From Phymatolithon calcareum (Eukaryota > Rhodophyta > Florideophyceae > Hapalidiales), in the NCBI GenBank assembly GCA_977006965.1, contig OZ345365.1, positions 1,116,001-1,180,000 of the forward strand: a stretch of 64,000 nucleotides of DNA. The letters are read 5' to 3'. Positions 54,653 through 64,000 of this stretch are shown one piece after another; the first letter of the stretch is position 1; each line of letters opens with the position of its first letter. The notes under the pieces are model-generated. The model worked only from the letters and a program-made list of their open reading frames with translations, had not been told where the DNA came from and did no database searches. Position numbers and translations under genes: made by a program.

Positions 54653-55544
54653 TGTGATCTGATTGGGTAATGAGATGGCAGTATGAACGGGAAGCTGCTC
54701 TGGTGTTGGTGAATACCGGCGTTGAGGGCTTCTAAAATAAAAACCTACAATTTCCCCCTATACATGCAAGCAATCGAGGAAGGCGAAAACGTGCAGGCAA
54801 TGAATAATCTGGGATGGTTGTTACATGAAGGTCGAGAAGGCGTAGCGGCAGACCCGCCTCGTGCCGTACAGCTCTATACCCGAGCTATCATCGAGGGCAG
54901 ACATATATACGCCATGGTCAATCTTGGATACTTGTTACAACACGGTGCAGATGGTGTTCCGGTAGATCCTGTTCGAGCAGTACAACTACATACGCAAGCA
55001 ATCGAAGAAGGTGGAGACGTAGACGCAATGAACAACTTGGGATGGATATTGCAAGATGGCCGAGACGGCGTGCCGGCAGATCCAGTTCGGGCCATGGAGC
55101 TGTACACCCGTGCCGTCGAGGTTGGTAGGAATGCACTAGCCATGATCAACCTGGGACTCATGCTGCAAAATGGGAAACCTGGAGTCCCAGCTAACGTGCA
55201 TAAAGCCGTTGAACTCTATGAAAGTGCCATCGATGAATGGGGTGATGTAGACGCCATGGTATTATTAGACCGGTTCCTAGAAAAAGGAAGTGATGCAATG
55301 CCCGCAGACGTGCCCCGTGCAGTGCGGTTGTACACGCTCGCCATTAACAAGTCTGCGAATGCGAACGCATTGGTGAATTTGGCAGTGCTACTGAAAAGTG
55401 GGGCGGAGAAGGTTGTAGCTGATCCGAAACGCGCTATGGAATTGATTAGAAGAGCCTATTCTAAATTGTAGACCACATTTATATAATCCGCAACAGAATG
55501 AATTGTAACCTTCGTTGAGGAGCGTATTGGGAAACCGATGGCTG

Positions 55545-55999
55545 TACATTTTTATTGCAATTTTTTAAAGCCCCACAGTCATACGAATATACGGGCAAGG
55601 CTTCCTCAGGTGCTACCCTCACTAGGCGGCTCTACTCTTATATCTGGTATTCTATATGAGTCCCTAGTATGTATGTACTCGGTTGTTCTAATAGCTCTTT
55701 GTAGACGTTTTCGATGTGTCGCTTCTTCTTTCAGTACAGGTCTTCTTCATTCTGCATACTCTTTATGATGCTTTTGCTGAAGAGCAAAATGTCATATAGT
55801 GCCTTCTCAGTTGCCGCTCTGTCTTCTTCCTTGAGTGCATCGGCTGATAAGTTGCGATCCAGTGTCTCCATGTGCCGTCTCAGACAGCCTGTCTGACTTT
55901 GATGCCGAATCTATCTGCCATCGTTGTTATAGACACTTCGGGAAATCTGCCAAAAGCGTACTGAACAGCCAGTTGCCTGTGTTTCATTTGTGGAAATCC
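55545..55999 (-). pseudogene. LINE 3' fragment, short version with own flanks
   Basis: Same 3' end as 44604-45740 but truncated after HRQLAVQ. Its flanks CCGATGGCTGTAC (left, about 55532-55544) and CCGATGGGTGTAC (right, about 56000) are a duplication with one mismatch, so this is an original insertion in the Sel1-B 3' flank. It was the second partner of the recombination. Confidence 0.72.
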
Positions 56000-56329
56000 G
56001 ATGGGTGTACTGTAGCTTCTAAATATGTGAAGTCAGCATACAGTGAAGGATGAATTTGTTAGTTAGTGTTAACGAGGGTGGCCTGGTGAGGGAAGGGATG
56101 AACTGGCCAAAAATCTGCCTAGAGAGATATCCATGGGCCCGTTAAGTTGTTTCACTCTCAGGGTCGGCAAGGTCGTCGGCATTCGCTCTCACCAATTGTA
56201 GCTTACTTTAGATGCCATTCTTTACTCGCTGCGATGAGCGGTGCGTTTTACGCTATCGGATGCTCCAACAAACTGACTGGGGGCTGCTTGTCCGTCCCCA
56301 GGAATAACGGCAACATCCTATCACTGTCA

Positions 56330-57547
56330 CATATTCATGGATACGTTCGCAGAAGCTGCCGCCCAAGGAACAAGAATAGTGTCTGACCATCTAGCGCAGT
56401 TATTTGAGGATGAAGTTCTTCTTCAGGCAAAGAATGCAAAAGGATTGCAAAAACTATTGGACATAGCTACGAAGTGGGCAGCCGAGAACTCCATGAAATG
56501 GAACAGGAAGCCAGGAAAGAGCGAGGTCCTTAAGTACAAAGGACTCCCAAAGAAGAAATTCTTCCTTGCAGGAAAAGAGCTGCACCAAGCCTGGAGACTG
56601 TCCTACCTCGGGATCAGTATGAACAACAACGGAGTCACCGACGATACAGCAATATCAAGAGTTCGGAATGCGATGGGATGCATACACGAACTCCGCAAAA
56701 TTGGCTTGAACGTCAGAGGACACTAACCAACCACGTGCATTAGGATTTTCAAGTCGTTGATTCTCTCCAAATGGGAGAATGCCATTCACCTGACACCGAT
56801 CACGAAACGACTACTATCGGCAATTGAAGCAGCAGAAGGTCTTTTCTACAGATACGTTTTCGGAAAATATGTCGAGTATCGAAGGGAGAGAATGCGAGTG
56901 CTCTGCCGTCTCGCCAGCCCACAGATGAGGAGAATGCACCAGGCTGAAAGGTTCGCCTTAAGCTTGGTAAGACAGAGGAAGTTCCTGGAGCTTTCAGAAG
57001 AATACCAGGGAAAAGAAGAAGATCTGGAAGACGTATCAAAGGACATTGGGTATCTCGGGGAAGAGGAACACCTTAAAGAAGCTCTGAAACAAGCGGAAGA
57101 ATGTATGGTGTCAAAAAAGCGACGCCTACAAGCAACAGTCAAAGTCTGGTCGTTGGAAGAAGAGGGTCGGACAGTTAAAATCCCGATCGGCGTACCGGAC
57201 GACCTACCAAGAGTGCTATATATAAGGGACAGAACTACGAGGTTGAGATGCCTGAGAGTCATTTTCAACAGAGTTCCTTTGCGGAGAAAATCAATTATGG
57301 CGAAATACTTTGGGACTGGTGCTGCGGTGGAGCTTATCGTGTTGCATCGTATACTGCGGTCTGTGAAGATGGACCAAGAAACGGAATATGAATGCAAAAG
57401 ACTTACTCGGGCCATCACAGGGAGAGAAATTCGAATTAAGGAGATATTAGAAGGAGAGTAGAGAGATGAGTATCGAAAACAGGGAGAAGCTGCCCTGTTA
57501 CTCAATTTGAGGCTTTGGGAGCTTTTAAAATAAATCAGCATATATCC
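56330..57547 (+). pseudogene. 5'-truncated LINE, copy 3
   Basis: Counterpart of 10897-12094 that retains AGACTGTCCTA, so 130 codons are open from 56337 through KELHQAWRLSYLGISM. A TAA at 56724 and a shift then lead to the 234-codon frame 56757-57461. Motif C is FEDE, inactive. Duplications at 56317-56329 and 57548-57560 differ by one base. Confidence 0.8.
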
Positions 57548-57560
57548 CCTATCACTGCCA

Positions 57561-57925
57561 GGTCTAAAGTCTACTGCGATACGTACGTGCGAATTGGTGA
57601 CCTAACTTCAAGATCTCTTGGTGCCTCCATCCTGTGATTATTTCTCTCCTATTTTGGAATCGCGTTCCTTCTCTTCACAGTGTGCTCGAATATGCTAGGA
57701 ATTTATAGCGGGGCTACTCGTCTTTAAGTACGGGGTCTGTCAAATTCTTCCTTCTCTCATGTATAGCTTTTCATTCATGTAACTCGTTGACAAGAGATGG
57801 AATATCGTTGTTTTCACTGTTCAGACAACTCGTTTTTGCATGTCAACCAAACTAAGCTACACTTGCACCTTAAAAAGAATATACACAAAGAAAGTTTACC
57901 AATTCTTCAAGACAGACAGGTGTGA
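57561..57925. other. Spacer, copy 3
   Basis: Shortened relative of 12108-12785; about 340 bases after TGATTATTTC are missing. Nothing recognised. Confidence 0.4.
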
Positions 57926-58640
57926 AAACATTAGGATTGGTGAATGTTTTAGCTCACGCTTCAGTTTCGACTTAAAAATTCGGGGTGGGAATTGATGTGG
58001 AATGAAGATATGTCGTCCTTTTTTCCAAAGAGGGAATTCAGTCATACTTCTAGTAGAACACGTGATGATTTCTATATCAAAATACTCGCGAAAAGGAGGT
58101 TTGCCTCGTTTTTACACCTCCCAACTGCCCGGCTACACAGAGCGCCAGTAATTGAGAAATAGATGTAAACTGGGGTCGTACAATCTTCGGATAGCTGGTG
58201 TCATTCTGCCCAATTGAGTTTGAAGGCAAGCAGTAATTCGCCACAGACTCGTCAATTATTGTGCATTGAACAATGAAGAAACCGTGTCGTATGCTTAATG
58301 TTCTCAAAATCATCTGTGAGCAACTCCGCTCTCACATTCTCAAGCACCCCATATCGCACCTGGAAACGATAGCCGTATTTTGAACGTGGACTTTAAATCG
58401 GCATCCTGCAAAAGACGATAATGCAGGGGAAATATGTATGAGAGTAGAGACGGCGCTTCAGAGGAACGCTAGAAACACCTGAACTTCACAAGTTGCTCGA
58501 GCAACAAAGGTCACCGCGATATAACCCATGCGTGAGCGCATGTACGTAGTGATGGAATATTACTGTTCGAGGGGGCAAGTGGGGAATTGTGTTATCTCTC
58601 TCATGCTAGACAGCTTAAAGAGAGTCCTTTCTTATTCACA
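57926..58640 (+). pseudogene. Unidentified block B, copy 3
   Basis: Counterpart of 12786-13500, downstream of Sel1-B as block A is downstream of Sel1-A. Confidence 0.4.
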
Positions 58641-59024
58641 AAAGTGTCAATTGTAGATTTTCTCATCCAAAACATGTGTATTAAGTAGTGTGGTGTACCT
58701 ACTTATGTCTGAATATCATTTGGGTTCACAGCGACCCCTAATATTCCAATCCACTCAAATTTACAAACGCTCCGCACTTTCTCCTAATTTATTCGTGGAC
58801 CATTTTTGTTTGAGGGAATTCGCTGCATGGACCGAAAAAGGTGGCAAAATTCGTTAAATCGGCACCCTTGCAAAAACTACTACTCGTTATGATTTCAGCT
58901 AGACAGCCGCTTATCATTACACGTAATTAAGAGGATTTATTGAGAAAGTATCATGTGTCCCAACTTGAGGAAAGTCGGCACCTTTCTAATCGTATTATAC
59001 GAGCATCGAGAGTTGTCATTTATC

Positions 59025-59176
59025 TTATTCAGAATTGCATAATATCACGTCAATGGCTCGTGCCACTTCATTCTCTTCGGCAGGGGTCCATGTGGGCTTG
59101 TTCATGGTTCTACTGAGTGTACCAATTGCCCATGCTCCTTGACTACCCATATCTTCAATCAGCTTCCTTATTATTA
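59025..59176 (-). CDS. Terminal exon of unknown MULE-borne gene, copy 3
   Basis: Same as 13879-14030, with changes RAFGTL to WAIGTL, RTLNKP to RTMNKP and TPTEE to TPAEE. The open frame is maintained. Confidence 0.3.
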
Positions 59177-59268
59177 CACTACTAATCCACTACGCAAAGC
59201 ACTCTGCACCTCGTCGCATTCGACTGCTAAGCTAACTCAAAACGCTCTCGCCCGAACCGTCTGAACTC

Positions 59269-60011
59269 ATGGAGAAGATGGAGCTCGTGCTAAGGGTGGG
59301 TGACTGCCCTGGAGCAAACTTTGACGACGTTGTCAACCTCGTAATCGCCCACAGCACGTCTATTGGCAAGGCACATCGACGGGCAAGTTCCTCACGCCTT
59401 GCTGCTACAAGAAGCACCAGGAAAAATCCTCTGAGCGGAGAAGCCGCTTGTGGAGCTAGAGGTCATCGAAAGTGACATGCTGAGCCAAGTGACACCATTC
59501 CCTGTGGTAGTTAACAGCGACTACCGAGCTACATGCTCTTGCCGCCACTTTGAAGAGCACCAGCGGCCATGTATCCACGTCGTCACTGTTCTAGACGCTT
59601 GGCGCAGCATCGAATCGCGTTCGACCAGTGAAGCAAGATCTGGTGTGGGACCCATGGCTATTGATAACGTGGGCCAAGCAACACGAGGGCACCATCATTC
59701 GTCTTGCAGTCACTGATTACCAGCTAATACAGGATGATTTGGTTCCGTTTGGCCTTGTCGCTAAGCTGGGCCGCAAGCGCAAGAGGCCCTACTTCTCGTC
59801 CGAAATGAGGTCCCGTCACGGCTCCTCGTGCGGAAACAACGGTCACTTCTCGCAGACATGCGCCAAGCCGAACATCCGCAATATTGTTGAGGCGAAGCGA
59901 AAACACATCGACAAAGCGGCTCAGTCCATGATAATTGACCTCACCGCCTGCGATGACGGAGATGCTACTTGCGACGAGGAGCTGAAGCATAGAGAGTTGC
60001 GCATGAAATAA
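59269..60011 (+). pseudogene. MULE transposase C-terminus, frameshifted
   Basis: Three overlapping plus frames. 59269-59475 gives FDDVVNLVIAHSTS. 59450-59716 has an intact SWIM finger (CSCRHFEEHQRPCIHVV: C-x-C-x8-C-x-H). 59628-60011 has a zinc knuckle missing its first Cys (GSSCGNNGHFSQTC) and the ending MIIDLTACDD. The DDE catalytic region is absent. Two shifts separate the parts. Confidence 0.72.
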
Positions 60012-60137
60012 ATATTTTTTTTTGATAATTTTATTTCTATGGAGTGCTCTGTGTATCATAACGAGTAGTAGTTATTGCAAGGGGTGCCGATTTAGCGAAT
60101 TTTGCCACCTTTTCCGGTCCATGCAGCGAATTTCCTC

Positions 60138-60220
60138 TTTATTAAACGCTCTCAGTAACACTCATGAGACTGCAAGGGAGATGCGTTTCAGCAGCTACAT
60201 ACTTTTATGATGCTTCTAGG
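60138..60220 (-). mobile_element. LINE 3' end fragment beside the MULE
   Basis: TTTATTAAACGCTCTCAGTAACACTC is the inverse of the 3' end of the element at 45806-47628. It directly abuts the right MULE terminus. Confidence 0.65.
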
Positions 60221-60865
60221 AGCATCCAGACGGCAAGAAAAGCTGTCACTTTTACTGACAGCTCTCACCTCCATGTTACACCTTCCCTTCTACAAGAGGA
60301 GCAAAATCGTCCTAGCATAGAACGAGGATATCTCCAAGGCAGTTACAGTTCTGGTCTCTGGTCCGCTTCAGAACAACCACTGCAGACTATTGAGCCTCTT
60401 CTACGATTTGCAGACCAATTGCCTTGGATGACGTGAGTTGGTCTGACGTCGAAAAACTTGTTTCACAAGCTCATGTGGGACTCAATTCTGAGGCGCATTA
60501 GGTCCATTGGCCGACCAATCTGGTTCTACGGATTTTGACCTCTGATTTTGCAAGACCGACTTAACGTAATCCGAGTGGAAATCAGATCCCATTTTGCGTC
60601 CAATTGAATATCCAGTTGTAGCACGTCGAATTCTAGAATACAGTAGTGCATGTAGGATGATTCCCAATGCGTGGCACTTAGTACAATAATCTTTTGCTTC
60701 ACTTACTAAAGGTTGAAAATAGTACTTTTATTTTTTTTAAAAAAATGAAGCGTTTCTTAAAACAACTCATTTTAAAAATAAATTAAATGACTTTTTTTAA
60801 ATACCTTTTCTAAAGAAAAGGTATTAAATTTTAATTTTTGAATTTGGATTGGCTCAATGCTTGCA
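60221..60865. other. Unique spacer
   Basis: No gene recognised. 60720-60845 is very A/T-rich, with the inverted words ACCTTTTCT and AGAAAAGGT near 60804-60824. Confidence 0.4.
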
Positions 60866-61311
60866 CGTCACAGTTCTTCACTCTCTCGCGCTGCAGTATG
60901 CCTGTGGCAGATTCCTACAGGTGTCAACAACAAGTATGACTGAAGAATTCGGCACCAGAGCCAGAGAGCATATGGAGACCCTTGAACGCACGCTAGCAGG
61001 GTACGAACTCGAAGGAGAAAAACGACTGGAAACAGAAAAGGCGCTAGATGATCTCTTACTATTTAGCAAGACACTCATAGAGCGCATGGAGAACGAAGAA
61101 GGGCTGTATTAATCCGCAGAATGGAAGGAAAAAAGTGGTCGAGTCCAAGCACCAACAATCCCGTAGAGGACTGAGACAGGACTACTTCGTGTCCTGAGTT
61201 TTCCCGTCCGCAATACTGGTGGACGTTTCGTGAGCTGCACAAAGGTATGTAGCATCAGAGGAAGCCTTGCCCATATCTTCGGAAGTCTGTAGGGCTTTTA
61301 AATAAACTTGA
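60866..61311 (+). pseudogene. LINE C-terminus and 3' UTR
   Basis: LHSLALQYACGRFLQVSTT .. ALDDLLLFSKTLIE ends at TAA 61110-61112, followed by a 200-base 3' UTR ending GGGCTTTTAAATAAAC. It is the source type for the tails at 7733, 25286 and the junction fragments at 14070 and 32557. Confidence 0.7.
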
Positions 61312-61670
61312 AAGGAAAAAAAGTTTTTCACTCTGCCACGCCGCTCATATCACCTGTGCCCCATCACACGCGTTGCTTGACATCCAACACCTAGTCCAAA
61401 GCACCGTGTACGTTCTCTGAAAGTACCGTCTCGCCTGCCTGATTTCACTCATCTACACCCTTTCGAAGTCAGCACTGCTTGCGCAGCGCTCACAGAGAAA
61501 TCTGTTGACAAACGCTAGGCTCTTCTTCGCACTGCACTTATGTATCAACGCCACGCAGCTTTCTGTCAAAGACCGGCTCTTCCCGTTCGATTTGTCGCAC
61601 TTTGAACCACAAGCGTGCATGTATTTCCTCCTACTCAAAGCCAGGAACACTTCACTCATCCTTCAATACA
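61312..61670. other. Sel1-C upstream region
   Basis: Nothing recognised. The last bases (TTCAATACAATGGATCT) match the leader end of Sel1-B (CTAATACAATGGATCT). Confidence 0.4.
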
Positions 61671-62669
61671 ATGGATCTCAATGCTCGGGCGGGTGCTCAC
61701 GAAGATATACATAGGCAAGCGTACATGTATTCTCGTGGAATCACAGAACCAGCTGATGCTGACGAAATGAACAAACTGGGCTTATTGATACAGAATGGCG
61801 CAGCGGGAGAACTGGCAGACCCTCTTCGTGCTGCAGGATTGTACACCGGCGCCATCGAGGAAGGCGGGCATCTTGATGCAATGTACAATCTGGGAATATT
61901 GTTGCACCACGGAGCAGACGGTATACCGGCAGATTGTGATCGAGCCAAGGAGCTTTACATCCGCGCTATCAATGAAGGATCTCATGTGAAGGCCATGTTC
62001 AAGTTGGGAGTCTTACTGGAAGATGGAGCCTATGGCGTACCGGCAGACCAACCCGCCTCGTGTTGTTCAGTTCTATACCAGGGCCATCAGAGCGGGTGGG
62101 TATGTAATCGCAATGGTCAACCTTGGATACCTATTAGAAGATGGGGCAGACTGTTTTGTCGCAGACCCTGCTCGCGCAGTGGAACTCTACACGCAAGCAA
62201 TCGAAGAAGCTACTGACTTAGATGCAATGAATAAAATGGGATAGTTGCTAGAAGACGGCCGAAACGGCGTGCCGATTGATCCAGTTCGCGCCATTGATCT
62301 GTACACCCGAGCCATCAGGAAAGGTAGGCATGCATTAGCCATGATCAACCTGCGACGCATGCTGCAAAATGGGAAAACATGTACCTCAGCTATCGTACCT
62401 CAAGCCGTTGAATTGTTCGAAAGAATGATCGAAGAATGCGAAAATGAAGACTCCATGGTCATATTAGGCCGATTGCAGGAAAAAGGCAGAGGTGCAGTAA
62501 CTGCAGACGTTCCTCGTACAATGCGGCTGTACACGCTCGCCATGACATATCTGCGAATGCGAACGCGTTGGTCAACTTGGCAGTGCTACTGAGAAGTGGA
62601 GCAGAGCAAGTTGTAGCTGATCCGATACGGGCTATGCAATTGATTAGAAGAGCCTATTCGAAAATGTAG
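61671..62669 (+). pseudogene. Sel1-C pseudogene
   Basis: Starts MDLNARAGAHEDI like the other leaders. Sel1 repeats are clear, but a four-base insertion near 62050 shifts the frame, a TAG at 62242-62244 replaces the Trp of NLGW, and a deletion near 62545 shifts it again before NANALVNLAVLL-like sequence. It ends at the homologous stop 62667-62669. Because its lesions are unlike those of the other members, it decayed independently. Confidence 0.82.
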
Positions 62670-62870
62670 ACCATAAAAGGATTTGTAAGTTATGCTGAAA
62701 TGCACATTCTGAAACCCTATTCCGGAAGTAGCATATTTCTTAATTTAGCTTCGAATTAATCGAAGTTTGTCTTGTTGGAAAGTGCCAGCAGGGGTCGGTT
62801 GGTATATATTCGATGAAATTGCAAATCATGGGCTAAAAAGTACCCCTAATCCTTGTTAATTCTTTTCAAA
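62670..62870. other. Sel1-C 3' flank
   Basis: Nothing recognised. Confidence 0.3.
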
Positions 62871-62990
62871 AGCGAGTATATCATTCATCTGACCCCGGAG
62901 AGCAAGTTATTTCTGTTAGCAGTTGAAGCAGCACAGGGATCTATCCTACAGGTATTTTTTGAATATATGTCGAGAGTAGAAGAAACACGT
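62871..62990 (+). pseudogene. LINE thumb fragment
   Basis: YIIHLTPESKLFLLAVEAAQG .. FEYMSRVEET matches the segment HLTPITKRLLSAIEAAEG of the LINE at 56330-57547. No ends recognised. Confidence 0.6.
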
Positions 62991-63379
62991 TGATCTCTCC
63001 TGGGCTCTCGGATCGTAGGTCTTTTGCTCTCCACGTTTCAAGTTGTTTAATGTTGTCACCCGAGCGAGGATCAGTTTAAGAACCCCCTCCAGCAGTTTTC
63101 TCAACACGCCAAGATGATTTTGGGGTTCCAAGGATTACTGCCTACTTGGCAATGTTTACTTCGAAGAAGAAAATCGAAGAGCTGAAGAAGATGGAGATAA
63201 GTGAAGAAACTGTGAATAAGGAACACAATTGTTACATAGGATTGTTTACAGGGACTCATTGTCAGCGTATGCTGGCCTTGATGACTTGTATAATATATAA
63301 CGATGCAGTGGTTCACGGGGTTCCCCGTCGAAATGTTCAACTGATACATGCATCCTTTTCCTGTCATTATCTTGGACCA
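62991..63379. other. Unassigned DNA
   Basis: A Lys/Glu-rich plus frame starts near 63150 (MFTSKKKIEELKKMEI) but no family is evident. Confidence 0.25.
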
Positions 63380-63800
63380 CGGTGCTCAAGTGTCACTCAA
63401 ATCGGCCGAGATCGTCCCATTTTCGGAAGGAGATCTTGGCACCAACACGTGGGCATGGCTGCATAGGATTCTTGATGACAGGCGGGCCGGATTTGCAATT
63501 CGGTGCGTCGCCAGAGATTTTTCGTAAGGAAACTTCCTGTGGCACTCGGTTTACTTATACTTAAAATCCATTGCTTTCACGTCTCCCTCCGATGTTCGCG
63601 TAACTCTCTTTGCTTTCTGAATGTGCTGCACAAAACTCTTGTGGGAAGCGATAACTAGGCCTCGTTCTGCTCTTGCTATTGTCCAGGAGTGCGACATCGT
63701 CTGCGTTTTCGAGTTTGTCGATTCGGAGTGTGGGTGAGAGACTGGGATTCTGCCTAGGAAAAAGAGCAAGAAGCAACCAATGCACCCGAATGGCGCCACA
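63380..63800 (-). pseudogene. Remnant of zinc-finger reverse transcriptase
   Basis: Minus strand gives RIDKLENADDVALLD (YADD changed to NADD) and ASHKSFVQHIQKAKRVTRTSE, both matching the protein at 22232-23956. The part corresponding to the zinc finger is too decayed to show its ligands. Confidence 0.7.
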
Positions 63801-63897
63801 GAGACAGTGAAACACTTAATTACGCTCTGCTCTGGTCGGGCTGCATCTCAACGCCAATTCATCGGAAGAGTGCATGCCGAAACTGTATAAGATCTCT

Positions 63898-64000
63898 GCA
63901 GAGAAGAAGAAGAAAGGTAGATTTTTATTTAAAAGTTACCAAGGCATCTGCTGATGCTTGGGTAGCTTTCCTAGGGCCAAGAGGTTTTGGCTACATTCTG
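63898..64000 (-). mobile_element. LINE 3' end running off the window
   Basis: Inverse of the tail family of 14445-15095 (GAAGAAGAAGAAAGGTAG.. TTTTGGCTACATTCTG). The rest lies beyond 64000. Confidence 0.7.

Larger units (their letters stand above)
50194..54757 (+). mobile_element. Full-length two-ORF LINE, 4564 bp
   Basis: Both ORFs are open and the element sits between perfect 17-base duplications. The 3' end is ..GGCTTCTAAAATAAAAACC.. TTTCCCC rather than poly-A. The 5' end has almost no leader: only 17 bases before the first in-frame ATG at 50211. It appears potentially active apart from one altered endonuclease residue. Confidence 0.9.
49220..55471 (+). pseudogene. Sel1-B, split by a LINE
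   Basis: Second Sel1 gene, diverged from the A copies (leader MDLTAGAGAQENEERQMNLQ). The 5' part is 49220-50193 and the 3' part 54775-55471, in the same phase. Without the LINE and one duplication it would be a 556-codon frame ending RRAYSKL. With the insertion, translation runs 17 codons into the LINE and stops at 50245. The repeats keep the 38-residue period, and stops are absent from both halves, so the gene was probably functional until the insertion, which looks recent. Confidence 0.82.
58811..60137. mobile_element. Mutator-like element with both ends, 1.33 kb
   Basis: Inverted ends of about 82 bases (TGAGGGAATTCGCTGCATGG.. and its inverse ending ..GCGAATTTCCTC). The element contains a minus-strand exon near the left end and a transposase C-terminus on the plus strand near the right end, both reading outwards. 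The middle has been deleted. No clear duplication flanks it: TTTTTGTT on the left, TTTATTAAA on the right. The array junction of copies 1 and 2 lies at the position equivalent to 59215. Confidence 0.72.

Noticed and set aside
1-64000. CRISPR arrays, rRNA, tRNA and riboswitches
   Set aside because: None seen on either strand; the tandem repeats present are coding or purine-rich minisatellite DNA.

Overview
The window is nuclear DNA of a repeat-rich eukaryote. Supporting signs are spliceosomal intron signals (GTAAGT / CTAAC / CAG), a TATA box, long intronless open frames in the standard code, several families of non-LTR retrotransposons (LINEs), and DNA transposons of the MULE, hAT and foldback types. 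No rRNA, tRNA, organellar or bacterial operon features were seen. I cannot place the lineage from sequence alone; a protist or an early-branching fungus or animal are all possible.

Layout. Three diverged tandem copies of a large segment fill most of the window, about 95-97% identical by eye. Copy 1 is 1-14069 (its left end lies outside the window), copy 2 is 14070-32556 and copy 3 is 32557-59215. The copy junctions (14069/14070 and 32556/32557) fall inside a Mutator-like element whose complete version survives only at the right edge (58811-60137). Beyond that, 60138-64000 is unique DNA with another Sel1 pseudogene and LINE debris.

Each copy holds, in order: a decayed LINE reverse transcriptase (+); a TTAA-flanked foldback element; an intact gene for a Sel1-repeat protein (735, 887 or 583 aa); a decayed coding block of unknown identity; a small candidate minus-strand gene with a TATA box and intron signals; a minus-strand glycosyltransferase-14-like pseudogene; a minus-strand LINE 3' fragment; a plus-strand 5'-truncated LINE with target-site duplications (TSDs); a diverged second version of the unknown block; and the left end of the Mutator-like element.

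The Sel1 genes are the only clearly intact host genes. Their lengths differ by exactly 152 residues (four 38-residue repeats), so copies 3, 1 and 2 carry one, two and three of the same 456-bp block. Copy 3 also keeps a second Sel1 gene (49220-55471), split by a full-length two-ORF LINE (50194-54757, 17-bp TSD, ORF1 stop and ORF2 start overlapping as ATGA). Copies 1 and 2 lack that gene because two minus-strand LINE fragments recombined and removed about 10.9 kb.

Copy-specific insertions date the array. Copy 1 alone has a LINE fragment at 14445-15095. Copy 2 alone has a hAT-type MITE (17387-17805), a reverse transcriptase with a zinc finger and a Tudor-like domain between palm motifs (22197-23924), and a Mutator-like element (27631-28537). 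Copy 3 alone has a 622-bp terminal-inverted-repeat element (36156-36777) and a purine-rich Helitron-like insertion (40201-41876). Together the genes form a Sel1-protein family evolving by tandem duplication, internal repeat expansion and transposon-driven rearrangement.
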